Origin: Coniella vitis | Lineage: Eukaryota > Ascomycota > Sordariomycetes > Diaporthales > Schizoparmaceae | Direction of reading: 5' to 3' | Length of the DNA: 64,000 nt | Assembly (NCBI GenBank): GCA_011317545.1 | Contig: WUJK01000005.1 | Coordinates: forward strand, 1,426,001-1,490,000 | In this document: positions 11,335-23,479 of the stretch, piece after piece | Layout of the letters: each line of letters begins with the position of its first letter | Position numbering within the stretch: position 1 is the first letter of the stretch | Translations under genes and position numbers: made by a program | The notes under the pieces: generated by a model | The model's input: the letters and a program-made list of their open reading frames with translations, nothing else | What the model was told of the DNA's origin: nothing | The model's database searches: none

Positions 11335-13140
11335 ATGCGCTGGTCACAGCTCATCTTGTCGCTAGCCTTTGCGGCCACCGCCTGCGCCTCTTCACGATCG
11401 ACACGCCATGTCGGGACTTTTGAAAAGAGAATGTCGCGAGGCGGCCGGAGCGCTTCCACGGCCAAAGTGCCTCTTGAAAATAGAGGGCAGCACGAGTACA
11501 AGCGGGATAACTCTACTTCCCAATACCAGTTCCTCACAAATACTACAGCAAGTAAGTAAATTCTATTTCTAAGCTTTATTGCGGACTAAGCTGACAATGA
11601 GTCTCTTTTTTTTGTTTTTCCTGCCCAGAGTTTCTTGTAAATGGCTCTGCGATTCCTGACGTCGACTTTGACGTTGGCGAGTCCTATGCCGGCTCGATTC
11701 CCGTGACAACAGAGGCCGATGGCAACTACTTGTTCTACTGGTTCTTCCCGTCCACGAACCCATCAGCTGACAAGGAGATACTGATCTGGCTCAACGGAGG
11801 TGTAAGTCGTTATGCCTGAGACTTTTGCTCGGTGCGATATATAAGCTTATTTTACTCCTTCTCATATTTAGCCTGGATGCTCATCCTTCGAGGGTCTTCT
11901 TCAAGAGAATGGCCCCTTCATCTGGCAGTACGGCACATTCGCGCCTGTGGAGAACACATATAGCTGGCACAAACTCACCCACGTCGTCTGGGTTGAGCAG
12001 CCCATCGGCACAGGCTTCTCACAGGGCACCGTAACTGCCAAGAACGAAGAAGACGTAGCTGCCCAGTTCATGAGCTGGTTCAAGAACTTTGTCGACGTCT
12101 TTGGCATGCAAGGCTACAAGGTGTACATAGCCGGCGAGTCGTACGCGGGCATGTATGTGCCCTACATCGCCAGCGCCATGCTCGACACAAATGACACAAC
12201 CTACTACGACGTCAACGGCATCATGGTCTACGACCCCTCCATTGCCTACGATGACCTGCAAGCCGAGTACGTCACGCTGCCCTTTGTCGAAGCCTGGAGT
12301 GGTCTGTTCATGCTCAACGACACCTTCCTCGCCGATATTCGCGAGCGCGACGAGGCCTGTGGCTACGCGGCGTTCCGCGAGAAGTATCTGTCCTTCCCCC
12401 CCACGGCCCAGCTCCCGGCCTACGAGGATCTGCCGAGTATCAACAACTACAGCTGCGCCAACATCTACAACGACGTCTTTGACGCCGTCTCGCTGACGAA
12501 CCCGTGCTTCGACATCTACCAAGTCGCAACCACTTGCCCTCTCCTCTGGGACGTCCTCGCTTTCCCCGGCAGTTTCGGCTACGAGCCCGCAGGCGCCTTC
12601 ATCTACTTCAACCGCACCGACGTCCAGGACGCCATCCACGCGCCCCACATCGAGTGGGAAGAGTGCGCAGACGGCAACGTCTTTGTCCACGGCGACGACA
12701 CCTCGCTCCCCTCGGCAGTGACCGTCCTCCCCGGCGTCATTGACCGCACGCAAAACGTCATCATCGGCCACGGCGCACTCGACATGGTGCTCATCGCCAA
12801 CGGCACCCTCCTCCAGATCCAAAACATGACCTGGGGCGGTGTCCAGGGGTTCTCCTCCCCGCCCACGGAGCCCTTCTATGTGCCGTACCACGACGACCCC
12901 GTGCTCGGGTCGATTGCTGGCGCGGGTGTGTTTGGGTCGACTGTCTCGGAGCGTGGGCTGACGTTTGTCGGGGTGGACTTGTCCGGCCACATGATTCCGC
13001 AGTATGCGCCGTCTGCGGCGTACCGGCATTTGGAGGTGTTGCTCGGTAGGGTGGCGAATCTGACGTCTACGGTGCCCTTCACAACGGATGGAGGGATTCC
13101 GCAGAGTAGCCTGGTGGGTGAGACTGGAAATTTCCCCTAG
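11335..13140 (+). CDS. Secreted serine carboxypeptidase (peptidase S10)
   Basis: This peptidase removes C-terminal residues from peptides, probably outside the cell or in the vacuole. There are three exons: 11335-11551, 11629-11801 and 11872-13140 (introns 77 and 70 nt), giving 552 residues. An N-terminal signal peptide (MRWSQLILSLAFAATACASS) is followed by a probable propeptide. The oxyanion-hole motif NGGPGCSS is created by the second splice. The catalytic triad is Ser220 in GESYAGMYVPY, Asp434 in GALDMVLIANGT and His503 in LSGHMIPQYAP. Several N-glycosylation sequons are present (for example NGSA, NDTT, NRTD, NMTW). It ends without a membrane anchor or GPI-type tail. A 336-codon antisense open frame over exon 3 is a by-product of GC-rich codon use. 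Confidence 0.93.
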
Positions 13141-14205
13141 GTGGGTAGATAAAGTTGTGTATATAAAAATGTAAAGAGGATGAGCGGACCTTTTGTTGGT
13201 GCGTCTAGTTAGAGCTCACAAGCGAGCTGCGATTCACTTCTGGAGACTTTAATCGGCGCCCATGGTAGCTGTATTGAAATCAATTGGTATCGTACGTGGC
13301 CGCTTTGAAGATTTTCTGCCTGTCTATTGGAGATGGCCATAGTAGGAGTAGCCTTTCTTATGACAGCGTGTTATCCCGAGTGCTCCGATATTCAACACCT
13401 CCACCATAGAAGTGTCTACTGTTGCGCGGTATTCTCCTTTTCTTTTTTTTTTTTTTTGGATTGTTGGATTGATTGATCCATAGTATCAATATCTTTACGA
13501 TTGTCAAGCAATATTTCCAAACGCATAGCTCGGGACAACAGAATCCCCCTGGGGCCACGTCCACTTTCATGCACCGGGTCAAGATAGATGACAAGGTTTA
13601 TCGGGCGTCTTTGCTTGTTTTCAATCGCAAACAATAGAACTATTCAATTTCGTGTGCAGTGAGACAAAAGGAGATCCTGCCAATCTGCCACGCTTTGCCT
13701 GTGTATGCGCGAGGGGGTGTTGCAGCATCGCGAAGCCCTAATATGGGCACGTGGCCAATGCTCTCCCCTTCCCAGATACAACGATACACACATACATGAA
13801 GAAGAGAGAGGGAGAAACAGAGAGGAGAGTCGCCGATGGGGGTTGAATATCGGCCGAATCCGAGCGTCGGCGACACTCAACCTCTCCTTGGCCAGTTTGT
13901 AGTTACCTTCCGACACAAACTTGACCCATTTTTGTCGTGTCAAGTACCCAAAGAGAACGCCTTGCTAGAAAACGACAATATAATACAGCGTGCGACGAAA
14001 AATCTCGTCACCTGGAGAGAAGCCGTGTCCACATTGATTCATGAAAAGTGGAAAATCGAAGGTTCGTATGGTGTTGTGTCGGGCAAGGAGCTCAATACAC
14101 CAAAGACGCTTCAAAATCCATTTTCCCACAGGTGCGGGGCGGCCATTCAACGTAACATCTTTCTCGGGGACTCGTGCCATCCGACGAGCAGTTAATAGTA
14201 ACAGC
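13141..14205. other. Intergenic between convergent carboxypeptidase and UPS1 genes
   Basis: Both neighbouring genes end here, so this is 3'-UTR and spacer DNA. It holds a T-run at about 13443-13456. I see no gene with support. Confidence 0.6.
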
Positions 14206-14907
14206 TCACAGTGCTCGTCCCTCGGCCAGAGCAGCCTCTCTGGTCCGGCGCGTTAATTCAAGAATGCCCTTGACACCTGTGTTCCTCAGCCTTTCTAGTA
14301 CAACGCGCATGCCCTCGCGGCTCTTGCCGAGTTGGTCCTGGGTCTTGCGGGACGCAATCGACTCAATGCTGCGCTGAACAATGGTCTTGCCCAACCAGCC
14401 ACCTTGCTGTGCACTGTCCTGGTGCGAGGCCTGCCCCATACGCTCCCTGATTTTCTCGCCCACCCTAGACCGGAATATGGTGGTGGTGGTGACGTCGGTA
14501 CTAGTAGAATTGGCGGCTAGCGGGCTTGGTGCGGTATAGGTTTGCTGCTCGACGACAGACAAGACACCAACAAAATCGAGGTTGCGACTTTCTGTGCGCA
14601 TCCAGCCATCCTTGATGTCGACAATGCTTGTCTCGAGAACGTAAGACTTCTTGTCGCCGCCGCCGCCCGTCAGTGAGGCTGGGAGGAGCTTGACGACAGC
14701 AGAAGGAATCCTGGATTTCTTCAGGTGGATGCGGGTAGTGTGTAGTCTTCCTGTGACGGGATCCACATGGCTCGAGATTGTATCGGTGCTGAGCACGTGG
14801 GCCGCGAACGGATTGATCTGGGGAGAGCAGTAACGCAGAAAGTAGGCGAGGGTAACGGTCGGGAAGGGATGAGAGTAGGTGTGGTTTTGGGTGTGGGTGA
14901 GAACCAT
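14206..14907 (-). CDS. PRELI/MSF1 domain lipid-transfer protein, Ups1-like
   Basis: A single-exon gene for a 233-residue protein. In yeast, Ups1 with Mdm35 carries phosphatidic acid across the mitochondrial intermembrane space for cardiolipin synthesis. The N-terminal half matches the PRELI domain: a first strand with HTYSHPFPTVTLAYFLRY, then HVLSTDTISSHVDPVTGRL and TTRIHLKKSRIP, the pattern of Ups1 rather than Ups2/3 in the residues I can compare. A later segment (VDIKDGWMRTESRNLDFVG) is the conserved central strand pair. The middle carries a Ser/Thr-rich loop (APSPLAANSTSTDVTTTT), and the C-terminal helix (SREGMRVVLERLRNTG) is the family's last helix. It is longer than yeast Ups1 because of the loop and a basic C-terminal extension. 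It is divergent from MPE1 by about 1.95 kb. Confidence 0.85.
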   Translation of the reverse strand: MVLTHTQNHTYSHPFPTVTLAYFLRYCSPQINPFAAHVLSTDTISSHVDPVTGRLHTTRIHLKKSRIPSAVVKLLPASLTGGGGDKKSYVLETSIVDIKDGWMRTESRNLDFVGVLSVVEQQTYTAPSPLAANSTSTDVTTTTIFRSRVGEKIRERMGQASHQDSAQQGGWLGKTIVQRSIESIASRKTQDQLGKSREGMRVVLERLRNTGVKGILELTRRTREAALAEGRAL

Positions 14908-16858
14908 TTTTACGACTGCGGTTGAAAAGAGTCCTGTACGGTGACGGGTAGATGGCAGGCGAGGTGAGATGGCTCGGTTGTCCCCCTAAGCTTTCGATAT
15001 ATGGGTGTCGTGAGCTTGAATGCTCAAGCGCCTAAAGACGAAGAGACAGTCGAAACGCGCGTGAGTGTGGGCGTACGAGTGCTCTGAAGCTCGAGGATTT
15101 AGCGTGGAAGCGGATGTCCGGAAACTTTTCACTGGGCAAATTGTTGCGTGAATCTCCTGCGACGACGGCTTTTGTTTGATCAGTCCATCAGATGTCTGGA
15201 TGGGAAGATTGATTGCAGAGGGTCGAGGGTGAGACAGCAGAGGGCGAGGGGGACTGGCAGATAGAATGAAAGTTGCGTTGAGGTGGTATGGCAATGTCGT
15301 CAAGTCAGTCGAGGGGGCAAAGTTCACTGGGCGGGCGTGAGGAGATGGTGCGCGCATCGCCCGGAACCCACCGAACCAGCACAATCTGGGGTAGTGTAGG
15401 AGCTTGGACCAACTGTGCCGCCCAAACTCTGGCCGGCAGCTCTTCGTCAATCAGAAGGAGCCGAATTGTCACACGACACGGCAGGTGCACAACAGCAACG
15501 GCTTCCACGTCAGCCTGCTGTTAGTGTCAAAGTGTTACAAGGTTGTTACAGCCAGCCAGCCAGTTACAGTGGGTGGCGAGCTCAGCTGCTGTTCCAGGGG
15601 TTCAGCTTCACACTGTCTGCGTACATGATTTCCTCACACCAGTGGTCAGTAGTAGGAAGAGACCAATTGCACGCTCATCACTGATAACAGCCAGAAGATT
15701 CGAACTGCAGCATACCATAGTACATAAATCCTACTGTACTGTTCATAGTAGCATTGCTGCGCTTGGTCAGTGCTTCTTTCCCTCACAGCCCTGTGACTAA
15801 CAGCTCGCTCGCTGACATAATCAGGCTAGGAAATGCCTGTCAGCCAATCCAGCCCCTGCCGACCCTTTCAGCACCTGGCCCCAACGCCGCCCCTTCCGTG
15901 ATCCTTTCTTGTCCTTTTCTCTCTGCGTCTCGCAGCCACTTCACCCATCCAAACCACCACAGTCGCCATCGACAACGCTTCTAGCACTGGCTCCTTTGGC
16001 GCTCTTCGAATCGTAATTCGCGACGATAGGATTTGAACTTCGACGTCCCGCTAGTTCGCTGCAAATTCGCCTCTGTCTCCTTAACCGCGTTCTCCAGCTT
16101 GTCTTGTCCATCGAGTTTGTCTGCTCACGTCGGTGTCAGACCAGGAGGCTTCGCGCCGTGGCCTCAACGATTGTGACGTGCATCTTCTTGCTGTTCGAGA
16201 ATTCACCTGGAGGATTCTGGCAAAAAGAAGGGGGTACCGCATCTGGGGTTGGGTTACTACAGCTGGGGCATATTGTTGAGATTGGTTATTGCTATTCTGC
16301 GAAAATCTTGATCTTCTCTCTCATTGGAGAAATTCTCAAAGTTGCGCAAGAATAGGCAGCCTGGGTTGGCTAGATTGTACTGCTTTTTTCTTTCCTTCTC
16401 TTCCTTACCTTCTTCAGACGGTCTTGCTGGAAACTCCCAATCAACCGCTATTGTCCTTTCGAGTACAATCAGAATTGATATATCTCTCCCCTCTTCCCAC
16501 CAGACATTTGCCGCACAGAAAAGGGAACACAGGTTTACAGACACATCGTCTACGTTTGCAATCAAACAAAGACTACCAAAGACAAAAAAAAAAAAAAACA
16601 AGAGACCATAACACCATTGCTATTTTTCAAGTTGTTAACCCCTGTTGTATGCGGGCTGCCAAAGGCAGACGTGTCGCTCGCGATCCTAACAACTGACTCT
16701 CACTGACCGCAATAACTGTTTCCTGGTCACGGTGCTGTTCGCTTCTAGTCACTGCAACCGTCACTCGTATCAAACAAGTCTGCCATTTGCACAACTTCTG
16801 GAATCCAAAACCTACTCGACACTACACCCTCAAAACGTAACGACGAGCGCAACACAAG
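14908..16858. promoter_or_regulatory. Divergent region of UPS1-like gene and MPE1
   Basis: This 1.95-kb region holds both promoters and probably a long MPE1 leader. It includes a CAGC/CAGCCAGC run at 15551-15564, pyrimidine-rich DNA at 15890-15930 and 16380-16420, and an A-run near 16583-16598. I see no gene. Confidence 0.5.
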
Positions 16859-18982
16859 ATGACGTCCTGTGTCTTCGTCAAGTTTATGTCGCAGAAGGAG
16901 CCGCGCCGAATAGAATTTGACGGCACCGGCATCTCTGTCTTTGAGTTGAAGCGCGATATTATAGTCAAGAATAGCCTGGACAGAAGTGGCACTGATTTTG
17001 ACCTCGCCTTGTACACTGAAGACGGCAGCGAAGGTAGGTCACTTGACGAAATCTTAGATGGAAGCAGACATAGCTAATAACTCTTTTATTTAGAATACGA
17101 TGATGATACCTCCGTCATCAGTCGATCCACTACCGTTCTCGCGCGGCGTCTTCCAGCCGTAAGGCCTGGCGCAGGCCGTGCTGCTCGCTACGTTTCTGGC
17201 AGAATGCCCGTCACAGCCAAGAACCATTCTCGTCGAGAACAAACGACAAAAACAGCTAGTTCCGCCAAGTCACAATCAGATCTCGCCGCCAAAATGGCTA
17301 GCGCGCAGACTGAAGAGGAAAAGATGATGGCCATGTTTGCCGTGCAGGGCGAGCAGTGGAAGACACAACAAGAGGAAATGTCCCACCAAACACCCGTCTT
17401 CCGCCCAGGCCAAAAGAAGCCCACGAATGTACCTGACCACGAACCGCCCAATGGCTACATCTGCCACCGTTGCGGCGAAAAAGGCCACTGGATTCAGCAG
17501 TGCCCTACCAACGACAACCCCGAGTACAACGATCGGCCCCGCATTAAGCGCACTACAGGTATTCCCAAGTCATTTCTCAAGACGGTCGACAAGGCTACAG
17601 TCCTCGCGCAGGCAGGTGATGACGATGGCACCAAACCATCTGGAGTCATGGTGACTGCAGACGGTGAGTTTGTGGTCGCAGAGCCAGACAAGAAGACATG
17701 GGACAAGTACAAGGCCAAGGCGCAGAGCTCAGAGGAGGCCAAGAAGCTCGCTGCACAGGGCGAAAAGGAGCTGCAGGACAGGGGGATCGAGTGCGAACTC
17801 GACAAGAAGATGTTTATAGACCCAATGAAGACACCCTGTTGTGCGAAGACGTACTGCAACGATTGCATTACTAATGCACTAATCGAAGGGGATCTCGTCT
17901 GTCCATCGTGCCAGACTGAGGGCGTGCTGATCGACGACCTCAAGCCTGATGATGAGGCTACGCAGAGAATTGATGAGTACTTGAAGGAAAAAGATGCTGC
18001 TAAGAAGGAGTCATCCGAATCGCCAGAGGACGCAAAGTCACCTTCTACTGCGCCAACTACTGGTATTATCTCGGAAATCAAAGAAGAGTCCAACAATGAC
18101 AAGACCGATGGTGTTGTTAAGGCTGAGGCGTCCAACTCTCCGTCTCCGTCTGTTTCCAAGAATTCTCCCACCGCAGCATCCTCCCAAAAGGCTGCATCGC
18201 CTGGCGATACTGTTCAATCAGATGCGACGCCTCCACCTAATACCAAGAACGACGCTGGCAATGCCAAGAAGCGCCCCGCTGAAGATGATCTGGAAAACCC
18301 AGTGGCCAAGGCCCCAAAAGCACCTAAGGCGATGCAAAGAGCCCACCAGCAGCAACAGCAGCACCAGCACCAGCAGCAAATGGGCATGACGCCCGACTTT
18401 ATGAACATGAACGGCATGAACGGCTTCAATCCAATGGGCATGCCGATGGGAATCGGTATGGGAATGGGCATGGGAATGATGAATCCCATGATGAACATGA
18501 ACCCGGGCATGATGAATGGCTTTGGCGGCATGAATGGCTTCAACCCTATGGCTATGAACCCCATGCTGAACCCTATGATGATGAATGGTGGCTTCCCACC
18601 CAACAACATGAATGGTGGTGGCAGTGGTTTTCATCATAACTTACCCATGAACGGCAACGGCTTCAACAACGGCCCCCAGATGAATGGTGGTGGCAACAAC
18701 CTTAACCGCGGCCCACCTACTGGTCCTCGTCATGGTGTGAATAACAACACCAACAGCAAATATTACATGGGCAATCCGAATACGAACAACAACCACAACA
18801 ACAACGCCAACGCCAACGCCAACGCCAATCCAAAAACGAACATAATGAACAACATGGCAGTCAATGGCGGCGGCGGCGGCAATGGCATCGAGGATGACGC
18901 CTACTTCCGCAAACCTGTTAATCCTCACCGACACCAAAATAAGCAACGGCGCGTCCGGCCAAGCGACTACCGCGAGCTCTAG
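16859..18982 (+). CDS. MPE1: Mpe1-like cleavage/polyadenylation factor subunit (DWNN, zinc knuckle, RING)
   Basis: Mpe1 is the RBBP6-family subunit of the cleavage and polyadenylation factor that recognises pre-mRNA and activates the Ysh1 nuclease. Two exons, 16859-17033 and 17094-18982 with a 60-nt intron, encode 687 residues. The N-terminal DWNN ubiquitin-like domain (about 1-77) opens MTSCVFVKFMSQKEPRRIEF. A CCHC zinc knuckle lies at 182-195 (CHRCGEKGHWIQQC), and a RING/U-box-like module at about 292-331 (CELDKKMFIDP through CPSC). After an acidic Ser/Pro linker comes an RNA-binding-like, disordered tail of about 220 residues made largely of Met, Gly, Asn and Gln, including GMGMGMGMM, an NA dipeptide run and poly-Gln/His stretches. 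The C-terminus is basic (HQNKQRRVRPSDYREL). The tail is much more Met/Asn-rich than in yeast Mpe1. Confidence 0.93.
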
Positions 18983-20315
18983 GAGGGTGGGCTGTATGTT
19001 AGCACGCCTGAATTCCGGAACACGCTCTGCCGCCGTTAGAGCGACCAGCAATAGACGACCAGGCCGTGCATCTCTTGTCCTGGTTCTGTGTGGCGCTTCT
19101 TACCGCCTTGCGCAGACATGATACTGTTCTCATTGCCTGGTTGGCTTGATCAAGAGAGTATCGCTACTGCGAAGTCGCCCTTGGCTTCATTCCAGGTTTT
19201 GGCGTTCGGCGTTTCGTTTTGGGTCAACACGGGCTGGAAACAGCACCTGCAAAGCACAACCATCAAGCTTTGGGTCTTGGTCCTGGTAATAGACCTCAGA
19301 TACACGGCCCCCGCGAGCGTGAGAGTTCTACAATTTTCATGGAGCCATGTCTTGCTGTTACCTCACAAAGCATCTTTGCTCCCAATCTTTCCTTTCATGT
19401 TATCGACTGCGAGCGCGATTCATAAAACATGGCGAAAAAAGAACAATCACACACCTCCTCACAGAAAAAATATGCATGTGTCAAAGAAAGGCGTCTGGAG
19501 TAATTGAAACGGATGGGCGGGCGAGTGAGGAAGGGTGAAAGAGCGTTCTTGTGCCATCATCATGGTTTTGTTTATTTCTTCCTTTCTTTTTTCTGTTTAT
19601 TTTTTTGTGTCGTTCCATTTTTTTTATTTATTTTTGGTTTATTCTCCGTTCGGCATAAATAAAGATGGTCATCCATCAACGAAAGTCGCAGTCTTCCGCG
19701 CGCAAACTTCTTTTCTATCTCTTCAATGAAGGCGGCGGGTCAGTTTAGGGAGGACTGGACTGGACGACGAGGGTACATAGTTTGAAGTGAATTTACAGGC
19801 TCGAGTAACACCAAAGTACTTTTCAAATACAAACATCAGTTGATACTGAGGAACAGCGGTGCCTTCTCCTTCGATTTTACGCCTATCTTTAGGATGCAAA
19901 GCTTATGTTCAAATGATCGAAATAAGTGACTGTAAGATAATTATCAAGAGTTTCTATGTGACAAATTATCAATGTGCTTAAGGAATTGGTCAAACCCCAG
20001 TTGAACCCCGTGCGTACGAAGCTCGACTGATAAAGCAAATTGAAGTGTAAAATACTTGTTTGCAGCATTGAATCTAACATATTGCTCCAATTCGGGAATA
20101 TTAGTATCAACTAGCTGCATCTGAAGAGACTGGTCTCCAACATACTGCTTCCCATCAGTCGTTTCTCGCTGTATTGTCAAAGATGTCTTGTCTGATTTTA
20201 GACATCTGCTGTGTATTTCGCAAGCCTCTCATGGCGCATTGCTTCTGGTCTATGGACAGACTCCAGCGAGTAATATCTTCCTATCCATATCTCATTCCAA
20301 ATCTATACCAAATCT
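18983..20315. other. Intergenic between convergent MPE1 and GET3
   Basis: This is 3' flanking DNA of both genes. It is T-rich around 19555-19640. I see no supported gene; the frame at 19088-19507 looks like noncoding read-through. Confidence 0.6.
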
Positions 20316-21426
20316 TTAGGAAGGCGGCACATAAGGCTTCACTAGCATCTCGCTGAACCTCTCCAGCTTCTCCTTGCCTCTCACCTCCTCCACCAACAAC
20401 GGCATCTTGACAACATTGAACTCATCATACAACTCCTCAATCTGATCCAAGTACTTCTTTTGCATCTTGCGACGCGCGTTGCACTGCTCACACTCGCTGC
20501 CTGCCTTGGGGAACAGCAGCTGGTTCACCACAATGCTGTGCGTGTCGATACCATAACTAGCCAACTCCTGAATCATGCGCTCCGTCTCGTACAGACTCAG
20601 AAACTCGGGGATACACACGCAGACAAAAGTCGTCAGCGCCTCGTCCTTGAATTGCGTGTTGACCTCGCCAATCGTGGCGCGCAGAGACTCAAGCTTCTCC
20701 ATCATCTCGCCTAGGTTTTGCCCGTTAGGCAGCGCGCCGCCTTGGCTGCCAAGGAAGCCGTTCAGAAGGGGCCCGTACTGGCTGGACAGCTGCGAGACCT
20801 TTGCAAGAGCCTTTTCCAGAACAGAGGGAAACTGCAGGAAGCGCAGGGTGTGGCCTGTGGGGGCCGTGTCAAAGATGATGGTCTCGTAGGAGAGGGACTT
20901 GACTTGTTTGAGGACTTCGGCAAAGGACATGGCTTCGTCAATACCGGGTATCTGTGTGAGAGTATCGCTTGTGTCAGCTGCTAATGTACTTGATGCGCAG
21001 AAATTTCCAGAATGAATTATTACAACTGACCGCAAAAGCCAAATCTTGCATCATACCGCCCATACCACCCATCGCATCCGCGCCCGCACCTCCCTCGTCG
21101 CCCTGACCAGCGAGCAGATCCTGTATGCTTCCATTGGGGTCAATCTCCATGGCGCTCAAGTTGTCAAAGCCGTCAATGAGGCGGGCCTCCTTGCCGAACT
21201 TTTGGCTAAACGCATCGCTGAGGTTGTGGGCGGGGTCGGTGGAAATAAGGAGGACGCTGCGGCGGACTTTGGCGAGCTGGATGGCGAGGGAGCACGAGGT
21301 AGTGGTCTTTCCCACACCACCCTTGCCGCCAACAAAGATCCAGCGCAGGGAGCGCTGGTCAAGGATGGACTGCAGGGTCGGCTCGAGAGCGTCTGGGTCG
21401 TCGGCATTGATGAGGGCGGAAGACAT
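20316..21426 (-). CDS. GET3: Get3 ATPase, tail-anchored protein targeting factor
   Basis: Get3 is the cytosolic homodimeric ATPase that takes tail-anchored proteins from Get4/5 to the Get1/2 receptor at the ER. Two exons, 21031-21426 and 20316-20951 (79-nt intron, donor GTCAGT), encode 343 residues, the normal length. The deviant Walker A P-loop GGKGGVGKT is at 33-41, and switch I contains DPAHNLSDAF. The A-loop DTAPTGHTLR follows the splice. The zinc-binding CxxC that holds the dimer together is Cys286/Cys289 (CEQCNARRKM). A Met/Gly-rich segment (AMGGMGGMMQDLAFA) matches the hydrophobic-groove region found in fungal homologues. It shares a 698-bp divergent promoter with the hydroxyisourate hydrolase gene. 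Confidence 0.96.
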
Positions 21427-22124
21427 TGTGATGGGTGCACTGTTGTGGGCCTTTGTGGGCTGAAGGAGGTTGAGGAAAGCGCAGCAAAAGAAGGAATTCT
21501 GATTATTGTTCAGACGTGTTTGCGCGCGACAAGATGAGATGCCTCTCGTCGAAGTTGCTGCTGCGCAAGCTGCTGCGCAAGGAATGCAATGGGTGTTGGC
21601 TAATGGTGCAAGGTGGAAGCTGACGGAATCGCGACTCGACTTTAGCGCTGCTGTCAAAAGGAGGACCAGCGTCACTGCTCAGGTACGTAACTCTGTACAC
21701 ACATACGGAGCACGGGAGCGCGGGGCAAGGGTCACTTGCCGCTTTCGGCACCGACAATTGGCCGGCAGCAACAGCGGGGGGCCGCTCCTGCTATGCCTGT
21801 GTACCAGCGCACGGCGGCACCCGCCGCCAGGACTGGAAAGCCAACCGCGCTCGCTCCCCTAGCTGCTATAAATGCAACCACAGCCAGGGCACCTATAATA
21901 GACACGAAGCTGAGAAAAAGGCAGATCAAGCCACGGATAGCTCGCTCTGTGATTTCCATATTGCACAGCTACGAGACGAGACGCCCACTTGCCCACGCTC
22001 AATTCACCAACCCATCAACCAACAAGACACGATCCGGCTGGGCTGCTCTCCTTCAGCCGCATTAGGCCAAAGAATATCATTATCATCTCACCTCAACTTC
22101 AACAGCAACCTACCACCCATCAAA
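21427..22124. promoter_or_regulatory. Divergent promoter of GET3 and hydroxyisourate hydrolase
   Basis: This 698-bp region lies between two outward-facing starts. No individual binding site stands out by eye; there is a possible TATA-like TATAAAT at about 21867. Confidence 0.45.
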
Positions 22125-22724
22125 ATGGCCGCCGCACGAGATCCCATAACATGCCACATTCTCGACACAACCCTCGGCCAACCAGCCCGTCACGTCCGTG
22201 TCCGTCTCGAGCACACACCTGCCCCTCCCACAACAGCACCCACCTCCACCAACAACACAGCGAACAGCAGCTCCCACACAACAGCCGACCCTCTCGCCAG
22301 CCCACCCCTCACCTCGTCCTTCTCAGGCGACCTCTTGTCCTCATCCTCCCTCCGCACAGGCCCCACGACCACTCCTTATCTCTTCGAGTCCCGCACCGAC
22401 GAAGACGGCCGCATTAAATCATGGCTTCCTTATGCATCCCCGAATCACCCAGGCGACGTCCCCGTGCACACTCTCGAAGATGTCCTCGGCAGCTCGAGCG
22501 GCAATGGTGAAGGTCAAGACCAAGAACAAGGGCAAGCGGGGTTAATCAAAGGTCCCACAAGTCGCTGGACGCTCCGCTTCGACACGGGCGCCTATTTCGC
22601 CGCACAGGGTAAAGAAACTTTCTTCCCCGAGGTGGCGGTTGTCTTTGAGGTGCGTGCAGGTCAGCATTATCATGTGCCATTGTTGTTGGCGCCATTTAGT
22701 TACTCGACGTATCGGGGGAGCTGA
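22125..22724 (+). CDS. 5-hydroxyisourate hydrolase (transthyretin-like)
   Basis: This enzyme hydrolyses 5-hydroxyisourate, the product of urate oxidase, to OHCU in purine breakdown. It is a single exon of 199 residues. The N-terminal signature CHILDTTLGQPA (10-21) supplies the first catalytic His. The central RTDEDGR supplies the catalytic Arg, and the C-terminus has YHVPLLLAPFSYSTYRGS, ending in the family's invariant YRGS. The usual length is about 110-140 residues. Here a Ser/Thr/Pro-rich insert of about 55 residues follows VRVRLEH, and a Gly/Gln-rich insert (SSSGNGEGQDQEQGQAG) lies later. I see no peroxisomal targeting signal at the C-terminus, because YRGS must end the protein. It is divergent from GET3. 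Confidence 0.92.
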   Translation: MAAARDPITCHILDTTLGQPARHVRVRLEHTPAPPTTAPTSTNNTANSSSHTTADPLASPPLTSSFSGDLLSSSSLRTGPTTTPYLFESRTDEDGRIKSWLPYASPNHPGDVPVHTLEDVLGSSSGNGEGQDQEQGQAGLIKGPTSRWTLRFDTGAYFAAQGKETFFPEVAVVFEVRAGQHYHVPLLLAPFSYSTYRGS

Positions 22725-23372
22725 GTGAGAAGAGGAGGAGAGTGACGGAAGGATGGGCCAGTTGAAAGGGCGGAATAGCCGTTGGCAGGGGAGATGATTG
22801 TTGATATAAGGTGTTAAAGCGAAGGTGATATACAGAAATCCAAAAGCAAGGTGATGACAAGGACAGTAAAGGACGATATATTCTTCTGGCGTGGTTTATT
22901 GCAATACATTTCGCAGCAGCAGCAGCATCGGTAGCCGAGTAAACCAGCTACAGTAACAGTTCATTAAATCGAGCATGTCTTTAGTTGCCATGCAAGTAAC
23001 TAGACGCGTCTTGTACTTAACTGCGACGGGTCAAGGACTTGTCTTCAAAGTTTCATCACGTCAATCGTGCGCAGTTACAAGCATGATTTTGAATTTTGAT
23101 TATGAAAAGTTGCCGCCATAATGCAGCATAGTAGATGGATGGCTCCTCTTTTAGGTGCTGCCACTGAGAGTCTTTACAGAGAGTAATGCTAGTGCATACA
23201 TAAGTTGTTCTCCCTTTGGGATGAGTTGTCTTGTACCAGCAGACAAACATCTTCTTTCCCTCCCATTTTTAACCTTGTACAAAGGAGACATTGTTTCGTG
23301 TCATCATCAAAATCCAAACCAATCCAGTCCCGCCCCCGTCCAGACAAAGGGAAAGAGAAATCTAAGGAAGTA

Positions 23373-23406
<34 letters not shown>

Positions 23407-23445
23407 AAAAAAACCAGAACCAGAACCCTACCAACTCCATGCTTC

Positions 23446-23479
<34 letters not shown>

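Noticed and set aside
12019..13029. 336-codon open frame antisense to the carboxypeptidase
   Set aside because: It mirrors a GC-rich coding exon with strong third-base preference. Its Val/Gly/Asp-rich composition is typical of an antisense shadow, and it resembles no family.
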